From: Archaeoglobaceae archaeon | Lineage (GTDB): Archaea > Halobacteriota > Archaeoglobi > Archaeoglobales > Archaeoglobaceae | Length of the DNA stretch: 47,646 nucleotides | Direction: 5' to 3' | Assembly: GCA_027064525.1 (NCBI GenBank) | Contig: JAMOPJ010000021.1 | Span: 1 to 47,646 of the forward strand | Shown here: piece after piece, positions 1-8,500 of the stretch | Layout of the letters: every line of letters begins with the position of its first letter | How positions within the stretch are numbered: the stretch's first letter is position 1 | The notes under the pieces: model-generated | What the model saw: only the letters and a program-made list of their open reading frames with translations | Database searches by the model: none | What the model was told of the DNA's origin: nothing | Program-made: the position numbers and the translations under genes

Positions 1-76
1 GTCTCTTCTCTCCTGATTTTGTGAAATAATGTCCCATCTTAACCACTTCCATCGACTTGCAATGTGGACATATCAT
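1..76 (-). CDS. Partial transposase-like zinc-ribbon protein (N-terminus only)
   Basis: Reading leftward from an ATG at 76, the frame stays open to the window edge and gives about 25 residues beginning MICPHCKSMEVVKMG. A CPxC knuckle followed by a short basic stretch (residues 17-25) resembles the N-terminal zinc ribbon of IS1-type and related transposases, whose second CxxC pair would lie beyond the edge. An AT-rich TATA-like stretch lies just upstream on the minus strand. Only the first quarter or less of the gene is present, so a non-transposase zinc-ribbon protein is possible. The broken gene at 1188-1782 fits a mobile-element neighbourhood. Confidence 0.45.
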   Translation of the reverse strand, partial: MICPHCKSMEVVKMGHYFTKSGEKR

Positions 77-139
77 CTCCCATTTATATCCCTAAGTGAA
101 TATAAACATTACTGTAGCATTACCTCTTTATTCTTCTCA

Positions 140-1207
140 TTAATATTCCCGTTCGATATCGCTCAACACGCGTCGGATGGCCAAAAGATCGAGTCTCGAT
201 TGGGGCTTTATAGAACCGTCGATGGGGTTCATGAACAGTATGTTGTTTTCGATCAGATAACGCTTGGTCACTTCGTCCACATCCTCAGCCCTCGCAACCT
301 CCGCATCCTTGAACATCCTGAGAGCATCGATCACGTTCTCATATCTGACCTCATACTCTTTTCCGAACACGACTATGCTGTCGCCGAGCTCCCTGAGCCT
401 CTTCAGCATGCCTCTTATCTCGCTCGCTCTGATCCTCAGCATTCTCTCGCAGAATCCTCTCAAATCGTCCCGATTTTCCAATGCCCTTATAAGATACATC
501 GGCTTACCACCGAAGTGATTCCATACGAGTTCGATCTCCTCCTCTTCGAAGTCGTGGCTTTTGAGGAATTTTACGGTGGTATCGTAATCGAAATCGTCCA
601 CCAACATGTAATCGCATCTCCCTTGCAACATCGCCTCCTCGTAAACGCTCTCCACGAACAGGGAATCGGAGGTTATGCAGAAGACGTGGCATAGATGCAA
701 CTCTTTCGTCAGATGGACGAGCAGGTTGAACAGCTTGTATATGAGCTTTCCATCGATCTCTATGTCCTTTATGACCTGTAGTTCGTCCAAGATCAATATC
801 GGTCTTTTATGCTTCGCCACGTTCGTGAAGAAGTCGACCAAGAACTCGAATACGTCTTCCGTTCTTCTCTTCACCAAAACTACGTCTATGAGATTTTCTG
901 GGATGGGTATTCCTCTCATCGACAAGAACTTCGCTGAAGACTTGGCTATGCCCTTTATTATCTCTTCGAGCCCTCTATCTTCGAACTTGAACAGTATCCT
1001 CGTGAAGTCCTCGTAATCCCTTATGAACTTCCCCCTGAGGTTCACGTAAAACACCGCGAAATCTTCGGGCAACCTCCGCATAAACTCTTGCATCAAAGCG
1101 GTCTTTCCCGAATTTATAGGGCCGAAGACGAAGTAAATGGTATTGGGCTCGAACTCCGCTATTCTCATCAGTCTTTTTAGCTCTTTTTCACGGTTGTGAA
1201 ACTCCAT
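140..1207 (-). CDS. Archaeal ATPase (STAND/AAA-type P-loop ATPase)
   Basis: This is a P-loop ATPase of the archaeal ATPase family, which is expanded in thermophilic archaea; its substrate is unknown. The N-terminus has the typical HNREKEL box, Walker A is FGPINSGKT near residue 30, Walker B is ILILDEL near residue 140, and the C-terminal third looks like a winged helix. About 355 residues is normal for the family. An ATG at 1207 with GGTGA five bases upstream fits the family start better than an in-frame GTG at 1216. The gene overlaps the end of the frameshifted HD-domain gene by about 20 bases, so the two were probably co-transcribed. Family confident, role unknown. Confidence 0.8.
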   Translation of the reverse strand: MEFHNREKELKRLMRIAEFEPNTIYFVFGPINSGKTALMQEFMRRLPEDFAVFYVNLRGKFIRDYEDFTRILFKFEDRGLEEIIKGIAKSSAKFLSMRGIPIPENLIDVVLVKRRTEDVFEFLVDFFTNVAKHKRPILILDELQVIKDIEIDGKLIYKLFNLLVHLTKELHLCHVFCITSDSLFVESVYEEAMLQGRCDYMLVDDFDYDTTVKFLKSHDFEEEEIELVWNHFGGKPMYLIRALENRDDLRGFCERMLRIRASEIRGMLKRLRELGDSIVVFGKEYEVRYENVIDALRMFKDAEVARAEDVDEVTKRYLIENNILFMNPIDGSIKPQSRLDLLAIRRVLSDIEREY

Positions 1208-1782
1208 CTGGCTCACCCATATTCTCCCTTATCTTCTCTCTCAACTCCTTCAGCTCCGGATTCTCCATGTTTTCAAGCTCTCTAAGCCTTTTCCACAGCT
1301 CTTTCCTGTTGCCCTCTCCTCTCTTCAGCTTTTTGAGCATATCTTCATATTCCTCCGACATCTCCTTTAGAATTTCCCTAGCCTCTCGGTTCAGTTCTAA
1401 AAGCCTTCTATCTTTCTCATCTTTACCCTTTATATTGACCTTTAGAGACATTCCAATATCGTGCAATAGAGCACCCAAGATCAGCAGAACTATTTCTTCA
1501 GCCGTAAGATAGCATTCGCTATCCAATCTTAACTTATTATCTTCATCCCATTCTGCAATCTTGAGCCTATCCTTTCCGATGACTAGCTCCTCTAGAGCTT
1601 TTATCACTCTTTCACAATGCCTTTATACCGTGATCCGTATAATCCCAAAATAAATCTTCTATAGCTTCAATAGACTTCTCAAATTCTTCATAGACAGAGC
1701 AAATAAGCTCGACATACTTACCATCTAAATCCTTAAGCTTCTTAAACAACAATGAATTACCAAATATCTCTGATGTGGGCAT
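1188..1782 (-). pseudogene. HD-domain protein gene, frameshifted
   Basis: An ATG at 1782 opens a 56-codon frame whose product ends WDYTDHGIKAL and stops at 1612-1614. Removing one C of the CC at 1620-1621 (plus strand) joins it to the downstream frame as GIKHCERVIKALEEL, and the joined frame runs to 1188. The restored protein has the first HD-type His signature (TDHGIKH) and the second one (LLHDIGMSL), as in HD-CE-type HD domains, followed by a charged, probably coiled-coil tail (residues about 110-195). Known HD-CE proteins are usually much longer, so the gene may also be truncated. It overlaps the ATPase start. Either a real inactivating +1 insertion or a sequencing error explains the break. 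Confidence 0.7.
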
Positions 1783-1821
1783 CTAAAAGTAAATTGATCG
1801 AAATAATAAAAAACTTTTACT

Positions 1822-2769
1822 TTAGTTCTTCCCGGCAGAAGATAGTTTCTCATGCAACAGCGATACGAAATCTTTCGCCGAGCTAACGCACTCCAACTCC
1901 TCTTTCATCACGAATACGACTGAGTTTACATCTGCCTTGACCTTTCTTTCGACTATGTAAGCAGCCTTAGTCGATAGAACCTCTGAAATCCTCCCCAAAA
2001 TCGAAGCCCTCTTGTCTATCTCCCTAACTTGCTTAACACCGGTTAGAATCTTTTCATCGTCAGCCTTCGAAACGACATCGAACGGGGCGTGCTTGATAGG
2101 ATAGACCTTAACACCGATCACTCTAAGTTGTTCTATTATCTCCGCCTCCTCCCCGCTGAAGCTCGGCTCTTTCTCCTCTATGTCCTCATCCTTTACGAAG
2201 TTCAATATGTCTATGGCTTTGATCACATAAGTTCCTAAGACCTCCTCGATCTTCAGAGCGGTCTCAACAGTAGTGTCGATTCCTTCCTCGTATTTCTTGA
2301 CGGTTCTCCTCGAAACTCCCAAGAGCTTTGCCATCTCCCCCAAAGATATGCCAAGCTTTTCTCTCATCTCTTTGATCTTCTCGTTGTCCAACTTTACATA
2401 ATAACCGCCCGGAGCGGAGTAAACCATCGGTGCTATACCCTCAACAACGAAATCGTAGAACGTAGCTGTATTTATAACCGGCAATCCGTGTCTGTTGTAA
2501 ACCACCCCTCTCTCAAGGTAATCGAACTTGAACTTCTCACCTACTACGATCGGGCTCGCTTTGAGCAACTTTGCAACTATCTTCATCTCCTCAGCCATTT
2601 CGGGCTTTAGAGAATCGATATTGTAGAGCACCTTGAGCAGAAGGACGGTATCGCCTTTTCTTGCAACTATATCAAAGCATCTGGGCTTAGTCTCAACTAA
2701 GTCCGTAACGACGAATCCAGCCTTCTTCAATATCTTGACGACCGCATCTACTATTGCAAGCTGTTGCAT
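1822..2769 (-). CDS. COG1395-type HTH transcriptional regulator
   Basis: This 315-residue protein matches the widespread archaeal family of predicted regulators with an N-terminal restriction-endonuclease-like domain (residues about 1-120, with a FDIVARKGDTVLLLK strand pattern) followed by a Cro/C1-type helix-turn-helix (about 133-160: LGISLGEMAKLLGVSRRTV). The C-terminal third (about 200-315) is an alpha/beta domain of unknown role. The targets are unknown. The gene stands alone and diverges from the permease gene at 2870; both starts have a TATA-like box about 28-30 bp upstream in the 100-bp gap. Length is typical of the family. Confidence 0.85.
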   Translation of the reverse strand: MQQLAIVDAVVKILKKAGFVVTDLVETKPRCFDIVARKGDTVLLLKVLYNIDSLKPEMAEEMKIVAKLLKASPIVVGEKFKFDYLERGVVYNRHGLPVINTATFYDFVVEGIAPMVYSAPGGYYVKLDNEKIKEMREKLGISLGEMAKLLGVSRRTVKKYEEGIDTTVETALKIEEVLGTYVIKAIDILNFVKDEDIEEKEPSFSGEEAEIIEQLRVIGVKVYPIKHAPFDVVSKADDEKILTGVKQVREIDKRASILGRISEVLSTKAAYIVERKVKADVNSVVFVMKEELECVSSAKDFVSLLHEKLSSAGKN

Positions 2770-2869
2770 CCCATATCGAGTGGGAAGAAATACTATATAA
2801 CCTCTTCGAAGATATACACAGCAGGCTATATACGGTTAAATTTATATTTTTGATTTTGTTCCTAAACTT

Positions 2870-4057
2870 ATGCTTAATGCCATACTTTTGGGATTACTCT
2901 TAGGCATTGTGAGCGGCTTGACGCCGGGGCTTCATGTTAACACCTTCTCAGCCTTTATACTCTCATACTCTGCAGTTTTATCGAGATATTTCAGCCCTGA
3001 AGAGCTCGCCGTCGTGATATTCACCAATGCAGTAGTTCACACGTTCTTGGACATACTGCCTTCGATGTTCTTAGGAGTTCCGGATGAAGATACGGCTATA
3101 GCAGTTCTTCCAACTCATGAACTTGTCTTGGATGGAAAAGGCGTCGTTGCCGCATCGGTCTCTGCTTATTCGAGTCTTCTGTCGTTCTTGGTCTCTTTGC
3201 CAATATTTCTGATCTTTCTAATTGTTCTTCCAAATCTGAAATATGGACTGTCAACGGTAACTCCATTCTTGCTCGTGGCGGTTTCGATAGCCATGGTAGC
3301 CAGCGAAAAGGGAGAAGTTTTCGAAGGATCACTCTCAGCTTGGCGGAAACGAGCTCTTGCTGCGCTCATTTTCCTGCTTTCCGGATTTTTGGGATTATAC
3401 ACCTTTGGCAAGGATGATATGATATTGCTACCCCTTCTCACTGGACTGTTTTCATCTCCGACTCTCATGATATCTGCCTTCAACAGATCGAACGTTCCAA
3501 CGCAGGAGATCTCGCTTGAAATTCCAAAGGGGAAGGATGTTCTCTCTGGAAGCTTGGCAGGTGCGATGGTTTCTTTGTTTCCGGGGATAAGCTCTGGAAT
3601 AGCCACGGTTATGGCTTCGAACCATTTAAAGGATAGAAAGAGGATAGTTTCCGCTATAAGCTCTGCAAACACTGCAAACGCACTTTTATGCTTTGCAGTT
3701 CTCTTTTCTGTTCATAGGGTTAGGAGTGGTGCGGTTGAGGCGTTCTTGAAGTTAGGAGCGAGCATCGATCTGCCTATATTCCTCTTGGTAGGGCTCATTT
3801 CCGCTTTTGCCGGAACCATTCTAACGATCACCTTCGGGATTTTGGCTGGCAGAATGGTTTCGAAGATCGATCAGCTCAAGCTATCGGTGTTCATCTTCGC
3901 GATGCTAATTGTGTTCATATATTTTCTAACTGGTGCGTTCGGATTGCTCATATTCTCTCTCGCAACGGTCGTAGGGTTGCTGGCTGTTATCTTTAGGATT
4001 AGGAGAATAAACTGTATGAGTTGTTTGATACTGCCTACGATCCTGCTTTATTTGTGA
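2870..4057 (+). CDS. TctA-family (DUF112) membrane permease
   Basis: A 395-residue integral membrane protein with about ten to twelve hydrophobic segments. It begins with the glycine-rich GLLLGIVSGLTPGLHVNT motif typical of the archaeal COG1784 branch of the tripartite tricarboxylate transporter large subunit, and a second copy of this motif type occurs in the middle (SLFPGISSGIATVMAS), reflecting an internal duplication. No periplasmic binding protein or TctB-like small subunit is adjacent, so transport partner and substrate are unknown. The ATG lies about 28 bp after a TATA-like AAATTTATATTT, which suggests a leaderless mRNA. It converges on thi4. Confidence 0.8.
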   Translation: MLNAILLGLLLGIVSGLTPGLHVNTFSAFILSYSAVLSRYFSPEELAVVIFTNAVVHTFLDILPSMFLGVPDEDTAIAVLPTHELVLDGKGVVAASVSAYSSLLSFLVSLPIFLIFLIVLPNLKYGLSTVTPFLLVAVSIAMVASEKGEVFEGSLSAWRKRALAALIFLLSGFLGLYTFGKDDMILLPLLTGLFSSPTLMISAFNRSNVPTQEISLEIPKGKDVLSGSLAGAMVSLFPGISSGIATVMASNHLKDRKRIVSAISSANTANALLCFAVLFSVHRVRSGAVEAFLKLGASIDLPIFLLVGLISAFAGTILTITFGILAGRMVSKIDQLKLSVFIFAMLIVFIYFLTGAFGLLIFSLATVVGLLAVIFRIRRINCMSCLILPTILLYL

Positions 4058-4090
4058 TTTCAAAACTAAAAATAGCTCGGAAAAAATCAC
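4054..4090. terminator. Shared stem-loop between convergent genes
   Basis: GTGATTT at 4054-4060 pairs with AAATCAC at 4084-4090, enclosing an A-rich loop and followed by a T-run on the plus strand. It spans the stop codons of both the permease gene and thi4, so it could end transcription from both sides. Archaeal termination relies mainly on T-runs, so the role of the stem is an inference. Confidence 0.35.
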
Positions 4091-4842
4091 TTTAATTTTT
4101 CAGCAATAAGCTCTGCAACTTTTCTTCCGCTCAAAAGCATTCCGCCGAATATCGGACCCATCCTCGGCAAGCCGTAAACAGCAGCGACCGCCATTCCAGC
4201 GACAAACAGCCCGGGAAAGACTTCGGACGTATTCTCAACGACGCCTCTCTCTCCAGCTTCTGCGTGCATGTATTTTTCTCCCCTAAGCTCGAGCTCTCCC
4301 GTCTTCTTCGCGACGAGTCTGCAGACTATCGCATCATGTCCGGTTGCGTCGACAACCGCTTTAGCTGAGAGCGTCATCGGATCCACATGAAGTCCACTGA
4401 GCTCAACTGCAGACCAGTTTATGACCAATCCGGCAACTCTGCCATCCTTTATCATAACATCTTCGACGCTTGTCAGATTGAACACCCTGACTCCAGCTTT
4501 AACGGCCTTGTATATCAAAGATCCAGCCAACTCTATCGCATCGACGACATAGTGGTTATCATCGAATTTCTCGTATGAGATACCGAATTCATCCAAAATT
4601 TCCAATGCCGGAGTCTGAACGACGACTTTGTTGAACATCATTCCCCCGCCCCAGATTCCACCTCCCAAGCTCAACTTCTTCTCGAAAACTGAGACTTTAA
4701 AACCAGCTTTGGCGAGATAGTAGGAGGCAGTTAATCCTGAAGGGCCTGCTCCAACGATAGCAACATCGCATTCGATTCCATCTAAAAACTTCTCAATAAA
4801 GGAGCTCGTTATCGCTTTGGTTATCGTAATCTCATCGATCAT
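4087..4842 (-). CDS. thi4: Thiamine thiazole synthase (sulfide-dependent Thi4)
   Basis: This enzyme makes the adenylated thiazole precursor of thiamine from NAD and glycine, using iron. The dinucleotide-binding motif GAGPSGL is at 31-37, followed by the Thi4 signature [12 protein letters not shown] (60-71), and the C-terminus has [17 protein letters not shown]. At the position of the sacrificial cysteine of yeast Thi4 the sequence is SGLHVDP (His152). Archaeal enzymes with His here are known to take sulfur from sulfide and to turn over many times rather than once, which suits a sulfidogenic organism. At 251 residues it is of normal archaeal length. It lies 36 bp downstream of the DUF655 gene and may share its transcript. 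Confidence 0.92.
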   Translation of the reverse strand: MIDEITITKAITSSFIEKFLDGIECDVAIVGAGPSGLTASYYLAKAGFKVSVFEKKLSLGGGIWGGGMMFNKVVVQTPALEILDEFGISYEKFDDNHYVVDAIELAGSLIYKAVKAGVRVFNLTSVEDVMIKDGRVAGLVINWSAVELSGLHVDPMTLSAKAVVDATGHDAIVCRLVAKKTGELELRGEKYMHAEAGERGVVENTSEVFPGLFVAGMAVAAVYGLPRMGPIFGGMLLSGRKVAELIAEKLK

Positions 4843-4877
4843 GATTCATGCTGATGGATTTGGAGATAAAAACGTTT

Positions 4878-5459
4878 CTAAAGGGTAAAGAGCTTATACT
4901 TTGTGTTCGGATTCTGAAGCTCGTAGATTATCCTATTCACTATATACTTCTCAGGATGCTGTAAGCCCTTAACTCTCCTCGCTATGTCCTCGAAGCTCTT
5001 GAACGGCTCCTTTTTCCTTTCCTCGATTATAGCCCACATGGTCTTCTTGCCGATACCCGGTAAAAGTTCGAGCTGGTGCAAACGAGTCGTGATGGATTCG
5101 GCCTTATTAAAAAATTCTACAAACCTCTCTTCCTGTTGCTTAACTATGTGCTCCAAAACGTAAGGAAGTTCTGACTTCGCCGCTGGAGTGAGTTGATCGT
5201 ATCTCAACCTCCTCTTTATCTTATTGACAACGTCCCTTTCCCCTTTCCCAATGTAGAGGCGATCCATAACCAAGGGTTGCTGCCCCTTTTTGATGCTGAC
5301 CTCAAGCAGAGTAAAATACTTCTCTCCAACGACCTGAGCTAAAGGCTCACGTTTGTGAATAGGCCTTTTATCATCGGGATGACCGTAAGGAAGGAAATCC
5401 AAAACATAGGCATAATCCTCAAGCTTTTCCTTATCTACCTCCTTCTTACGCCTAATCAT
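4878..5459 (-). CDS. DUF655 predicted RNA-binding protein (OB fold plus helix-hairpin-helix)
   Basis: An archaeal protein of the DUF655/COG1491 family: an N-terminal beta-rich part with LDFLPYGHPDDKRPIHKREP and a C-terminal helix-hairpin-helix (LELLPGIGKKTMWAIIEERK). The conserved cluster rpl21e-rpo4-DUF655, often followed by rsmA, points to a role in translation or ribosome biogenesis. The ATG at 5459 is preferred because GGTGGTGA lies directly upstream; an in-frame TTG at 5474 would sit upstream of that site. Here thi4 follows instead of rsmA. Family confident, function not established. Confidence 0.85.
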   Translation of the reverse strand: MIRRKKEVDKEKLEDYAYVLDFLPYGHPDDKRPIHKREPLAQVVGEKYFTLLEVSIKKGQQPLVMDRLYIGKGERDVVNKIKRRLRYDQLTPAAKSELPYVLEHIVKQQEERFVEFFNKAESITTRLHQLELLPGIGKKTMWAIIEERKKEPFKSFEDIARRVKGLQHPEKYIVNRIIYELQNPNTKYKLFTL

Positions 5460-5504
5460 TTCACCACCGAACAAAAATAGGTCAAAAACTATTTAATTCT
5501 TTCT

Positions 5505-5855
5505 TCAAATTCTGTATTTGTCGATGATATCCAAAATCTCCTGAATCTGCTCGGGAGTTAGCGTAAACCTCTCCTTCGCGTAGATTATCCTAACTTCATC
5601 TGGAATCCTCGGCATTATGTCAACAAGCTTAACCGCTATATCCTTTCTCGGAACCTGAGGGAGCTTCATCAACTCTTCAACCAGCTCCTTAGCTTTATCT
5701 GCTGGAAGCTTCGCGAAGGTTCTGAGGTGCTTGAGGGCTCTTCGAGTTTCGAACAAAAGCTCTGCCCTCTCCTGCCTCTCCTTGGCGATCTTCTCCATGA
5801 TCTCTTTAGCTTCTGCGATCGTTATGAAGTCGAACTCCTTAACCTCCTTGAACAT
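5505..5855 (-). CDS. rpo4: DNA-directed RNA polymerase subunit Rpo4 (RpoF)
   Basis: Rpo4 forms the stalk of archaeal RNA polymerase together with Rpo7 and is the counterpart of eukaryotic Rpb4. The 116-residue sequence has the small N-terminal segment followed by an HRDC-like helical domain (RIIYAKERFTLTPEQIQEIL near the end). The order rpl21e-rpo4-DUF655 is typical of Euryarchaeota. Only two bases separate it from rpl21e, so it is surely co-transcribed and probably translationally coupled. Nothing unusual is seen. Confidence 0.93.
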   Translation of the reverse strand: MFKEVKEFDFITIAEAKEIMEKIAKERQERAELLFETRRALKHLRTFAKLPADKAKELVEELMKLPQVPRKDIAVKLVDIMPRIPDEVRIIYAKERFTLTPEQIQEILDIIDKYRI

Positions 5856-5857
5856 CT

Positions 5858-6151
5858 TTAACCTCCCTGCGGTTTGAGGTGCTCCGGCCTAACGATCAGA
5901 ATCTTGAACTTCCCACCATCTCTGATTCTGACCAAGTAGGCTCTGCCCCTCTGTCCTATCACGACTCCAGTCCTCCCCTGAAATCTCGGATGCGGCATTC
6001 CTTTGTGAACTGAAGGATCGATGTCGATGTGAACTGTCTGCCCAACTTCGAACGTCTGCAAAGCTCTCCTGATCTTGATGCCTTTCTCTCTGATCTTCTT
6101 TCTAAGCTTTCTCCCCGACTTGAACCTGAAACCGTGAGATTTCCATCCCAT
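5858..6151 (-). CDS. rpl21e: 50S ribosomal protein L21e
   Basis: A 97-residue basic ribosomal protein with the family start (GWKSHGFRFKSGRKLRKK) and the SH3-like core (FEVGQTVHIDIDPSVHKGMPHPRFQG cut across residues 34-59, then GRTGVVIGQRGRAYLV). Length is normal. It is the first gene of the rpl21e-rpo4-DUF655 unit. A TATA-like CTTAAATATC lies about 32 bp upstream of the ATG, with an inverted repeat between the two. Confidence 0.95.
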   Translation of the reverse strand: MGWKSHGFRFKSGRKLRKKIREKGIKIRRALQTFEVGQTVHIDIDPSVHKGMPHPRFQGRTGVVIGQRGRAYLVRIRDGGKFKILIVRPEHLKPQGG

Positions 6152-6155
6152 CGCT

Positions 6156-6174
6156 GATCCCCTAAAACGGGATC
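6156..6174 (-). promoter_or_regulatory. Inverted repeat GATCCC-N7-GGGATC before rpl21e
   Basis: The arms GATCCC (6156-6161) and GGGATC (6169-6174) are perfect inverted repeats ending four bases before the rpl21e ATG and lying between it and the TATA-like box near 6183. It could be a DNA operator over the transcription start or a hairpin in a very short leader. Ribosomal protein leaders are often self-regulated, but that is inference here. Confidence 0.4.
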
Positions 6175-6193
6175 GCTCGAAGATATTTAAGAT

Positions 6194-6589
6194 TTACCTA
6201 AGCAAAACGAAGAAGTAATAGTAGATCGCTTTGATCGTGTAGTAGAGCATCACCACTGCCAGCACCACCGTTACGACCGAACGGTGGAAGATGTGGATGA
6301 CCAGAAGTATGTATGCCGAAAGAAGTCCGAAGAAGACGGAAGAGAACATCGCGATCTTTCCAAAAAATATCCTTCCATACAGATCGCTCATCTCACTCTG
6401 CAGACCCAAATATGCCTCTTTGTCTCCTACTGCAATAGCTATCATTGCAATCTCGTTCATCTCAACGAGCTTCATCTCCTCCTGCATCAATTCCTCCATC
6501 TGACTCTTGAACAGCTTGGGAGTTATCCGATCGGACAAACGCTCTGCAATTACTACGGCTAAGACCGTTGATAATACCAGCTCGATCAT
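6194..6589 (-). CDS. Small membrane protein of unknown function
   Basis: A 131-residue protein with an N-terminal hydrophobic segment (1-17), a cytosol-like amphipathic middle rich in Glu and Met (29-70) and two or three C-terminal hydrophobic segments (78-130, including YYTIKAIYYYFFVLL). The arrangement of one helix, a soluble helical middle and further helices vaguely resembles DUF106/EMC3-type insertase relatives, but I see no decisive motif. It starts 6 bp after the stop of the TauE-like exporter, so it is almost certainly the last gene of the DUF169-TauE operon and may act with that exporter. Confidence 0.65.
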   Translation of the reverse strand: MIELVLSTVLAVVIAERLSDRITPKLFKSQMEELMQEEMKLVEMNEIAMIAIAVGDKEAYLGLQSEMSDLYGRIFFGKIAMFSSVFFGLLSAYILLVIHIFHRSVVTVVLAVVMLYYTIKAIYYYFFVLLR

Positions 6590-6595
6590 AAAAAA

Positions 6596-7612
6596 TTAGG
6601 GAGGAAGCTTTATTCCGAAGAATCCACTCATAACGTATCTCGTTCCAACGTAGAGAGCGAGGAATCCGAACAGTGCATACATGTAATCCATAGGGATGAA
6701 CTTCTGAGTTCTTGGGCCAATGTATGATCCTATCGCTATACCGATCCAACCGATAAGTATCGGAACCAGTGGGAACTCGACACCTCTCGCAAGCCATCCG
6801 ATTATCGTCGATGTCTGGGTGAAGAACACAGCAAGCGTCGATGCTCCGGGGATTATGTAGAACGGAAGTCCCAAGCTCGTCAGGAATGGAACGAAGAGGA
6901 ATCCGCCGCCTATTCCTATCACTGCGGAGAAGAATCCTATGAGGAATCCGACTCCGAAGGGCAAGTAATTTCCGAACTTGAAGTGCTCGCCGTAGAACTC
7001 GAACTCCGTGTATGCTCCTACTTTTAGGTTTTTGATACCCTCAAGCTCATGCAGTCTTCCCTGCTCTTTGAGCTCCTTTACCTTCTGCATGAACCTCTTT
7101 GCAGCCTCTCTTCCCTTGGCTTTTGAAGCCTTAGCTCTTGGAGTAAGCTGATAGAACATGTATCCCGCTATTAGATATGTTGCAAGTCCGAATATACCCT
7201 TGTAAACGGAAATTCCAAGCTTTCCACCTGTAAGCCAAACTCCAGCCTGGGCTCCAACTACCGCACCTATGCCTAGGAACAATCCAGCTGGCCAAACCAA
7301 CCTCTTCTGAGTATACCAGTTTATAGTGCTCGAAACCGCGTTGAACCATGTAAGTCCCGAGTTACCCAATCTGATGCTGTCCGTCAGATATTTACCCGCA
7401 TCTGTGTATGCACCTTTTTGAATCTTAATCCCCTTCAGCTTCGAAGCCCACTGTCCCAATCCGAATATTGATATGTGTCCCAAACCAGCCATGATTCCTC
7501 CAAAAGCTCCGATAGTTGAGAAGATCCAACCTACCCAGATACACCAGAGCAGGTAGCCTATTGCGTTTATCGTAATCTTATGTCCCGCAATCTCAGCCCA
7601 GACTACTTCCAT
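6596..7612 (-). CDS. TauE/SafE-family anion exporter
   Basis: A 338-residue membrane permease with the two repeated TauE halves: STIGAFGGIMAGLGHISI near the start and AVIGIGGGFLFVPFLTSLGL after residue 230, each followed by hydrophobic helices. A hydrophilic loop with many Lys and Glu residues (about 160-205) separates the halves. Family members export sulfite, sulfoacetate or other sulfur or organic anions; in a likely sulfate reducer, sulfite or a related sulfur species is an attractive but unproven substrate. A strong GAGGTGAT ribosome site precedes the ATG, 10 bp after the DUF169 stop. Confidence 0.82.
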   Translation of the reverse strand: MEVVWAEIAGHKITINAIGYLLWCIWVGWIFSTIGAFGGIMAGLGHISIFGLGQWASKLKGIKIQKGAYTDAGKYLTDSIRLGNSGLTWFNAVSSTINWYTQKRLVWPAGLFLGIGAVVGAQAGVWLTGGKLGISVYKGIFGLATYLIAGYMFYQLTPRAKASKAKGREAAKRFMQKVKELKEQGRLHELEGIKNLKVGAYTEFEFYGEHFKFGNYLPFGVGFLIGFFSAVIGIGGGFLFVPFLTSLGLPFYIIPGASTLAVFFTQTSTIIGWLARGVEFPLVPILIGWIGIAIGSYIGPRTQKFIPMDYMYALFGFLALYVGTRYVMSGFFGIKLPP

Positions 7613-7621
7613 AATATCACC

Positions 7622-8500
7622 TCAGCATTTTGGCTCCCTAAAGATCAAGAAGTTGCACAGCTTGCAGATGTCAAAGCCTGGATAAGTCTCTCCAGTTCTT
7701 GGGAAGGAAGCTCCGCCGTATTTTGCAGTTCTCTCAAGCAAACGTCTGATCATTGCTTCGAAGTGCTCCCATGGTATGTAGACGTTGATCTCCCCCTGCT
7801 CCGTTTTGCCAGATGTGTAGCTTCCACTGCACATCGGAACGATGTTTATAGTCTTGTTGAGATACGTCCAAGCACAACCGCCACAAACTGCCGAGTTCAT
7901 CATGAAGTTCGGCCTTATCGGGTGGACATCCATCGCAGAAGCGTAGTCGTTGTAGATGTGGTAGCTCTGCAGAACGTCACAGATTATGTGGATGACATCT
8001 GGCTCGAACGTAGCCTTATGCAGAGGAGCTGTAGCGAAAGCGAGCAAACCTTCTGGCAATCTCGGTTTAGTCTTGATAAACTTCTCAGCCTGCTTTTCAT
8101 CTCTTGTATACTTCAGATGGCTCTTTATCTCGTTCCCGTCGAACTTCTTCCATCCGAATATGTATCTGGCATTGCTGCAGCCCAGGTCTCTCTTGTAACC
8201 AAGCAGAACTTCACCTCTCTGCCTTGAGCAAGCTGAGAAGTGACAGAAAGTGTATGGTAGTCTTCCCATCTTGTAGCGTGTGCTTCTCTTGAATTCTTCC
8301 AATTCGCCCTCGTCGTAGAAGAACTTCACTGCAACTGGGTAGTATTTCAGCCTCAGCAGATTCCTCAGTATGAAGACCATGTCTGCCTTTGTCAGTTCCT
8401 TCGAGAGCATAGTCTCTGCAAATGTCTTGTCATCTAAGACGAGTTCGCTGTTGATCACCACACTTTCGACAGCCATGATCGAACTGTGCAACCCATCCAT
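7622..8500 (-). CDS. DUF169 cysteine-rich protein
   Basis: A DUF169-family protein of about 292 residues; the biochemical function of this family is not established. Many cysteines are arranged in pairs that could bind metal or an Fe-S cluster: FCHFSAC, LGCSN, VCGGC, MCSGS, DICKLC and a C-terminal PKC. The core motif YYPVAVKFF is characteristic of the family. It is the first gene of a three-gene operon with a TauE-like exporter and a small membrane protein, which suggests a role in sulfur or C1 chemistry at the membrane. The first ATG is at 8500, but an ATG at 8476 lies about 29 bp from the TATA-like AATATTAAAT and may be the true leaderless start. Confidence 0.75.
   Translation of the reverse strand: MDGLHSSIMAVESVVINSELVLDDKTFAETMLSKELTKADMVFILRNLLRLKYYPVAVKFFYDEGELEEFKRSTRYKMGRLPYTFCHFSACSRQRGEVLLGYKRDLGCSNARYIFGWKKFDGNEIKSHLKYTRDEKQAEKFIKTKPRLPEGLLAFATAPLHKATFEPDVIHIICDVLQSYHIYNDYASAMDVHPIRPNFMMNSAVCGGCAWTYLNKTINIVPMCSGSYTSGKTEQGEINVYIPWEHFEAMIRRLLERTAKYGGASFPRTGETYPGFDICKLCNFLIFREPKC

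Noticed and set aside
29-694. Long plus-strand open frame opposite the archaeal ATPase
   Set aside because: It mirrors a gene with clear Walker motifs on the other strand, has no known motif and no start signal.
4800-4877. TPP riboswitch upstream of thi4
   Set aside because: The 36-bp gap is too short for a TPP riboswitch and holds no recognisable conserved element.
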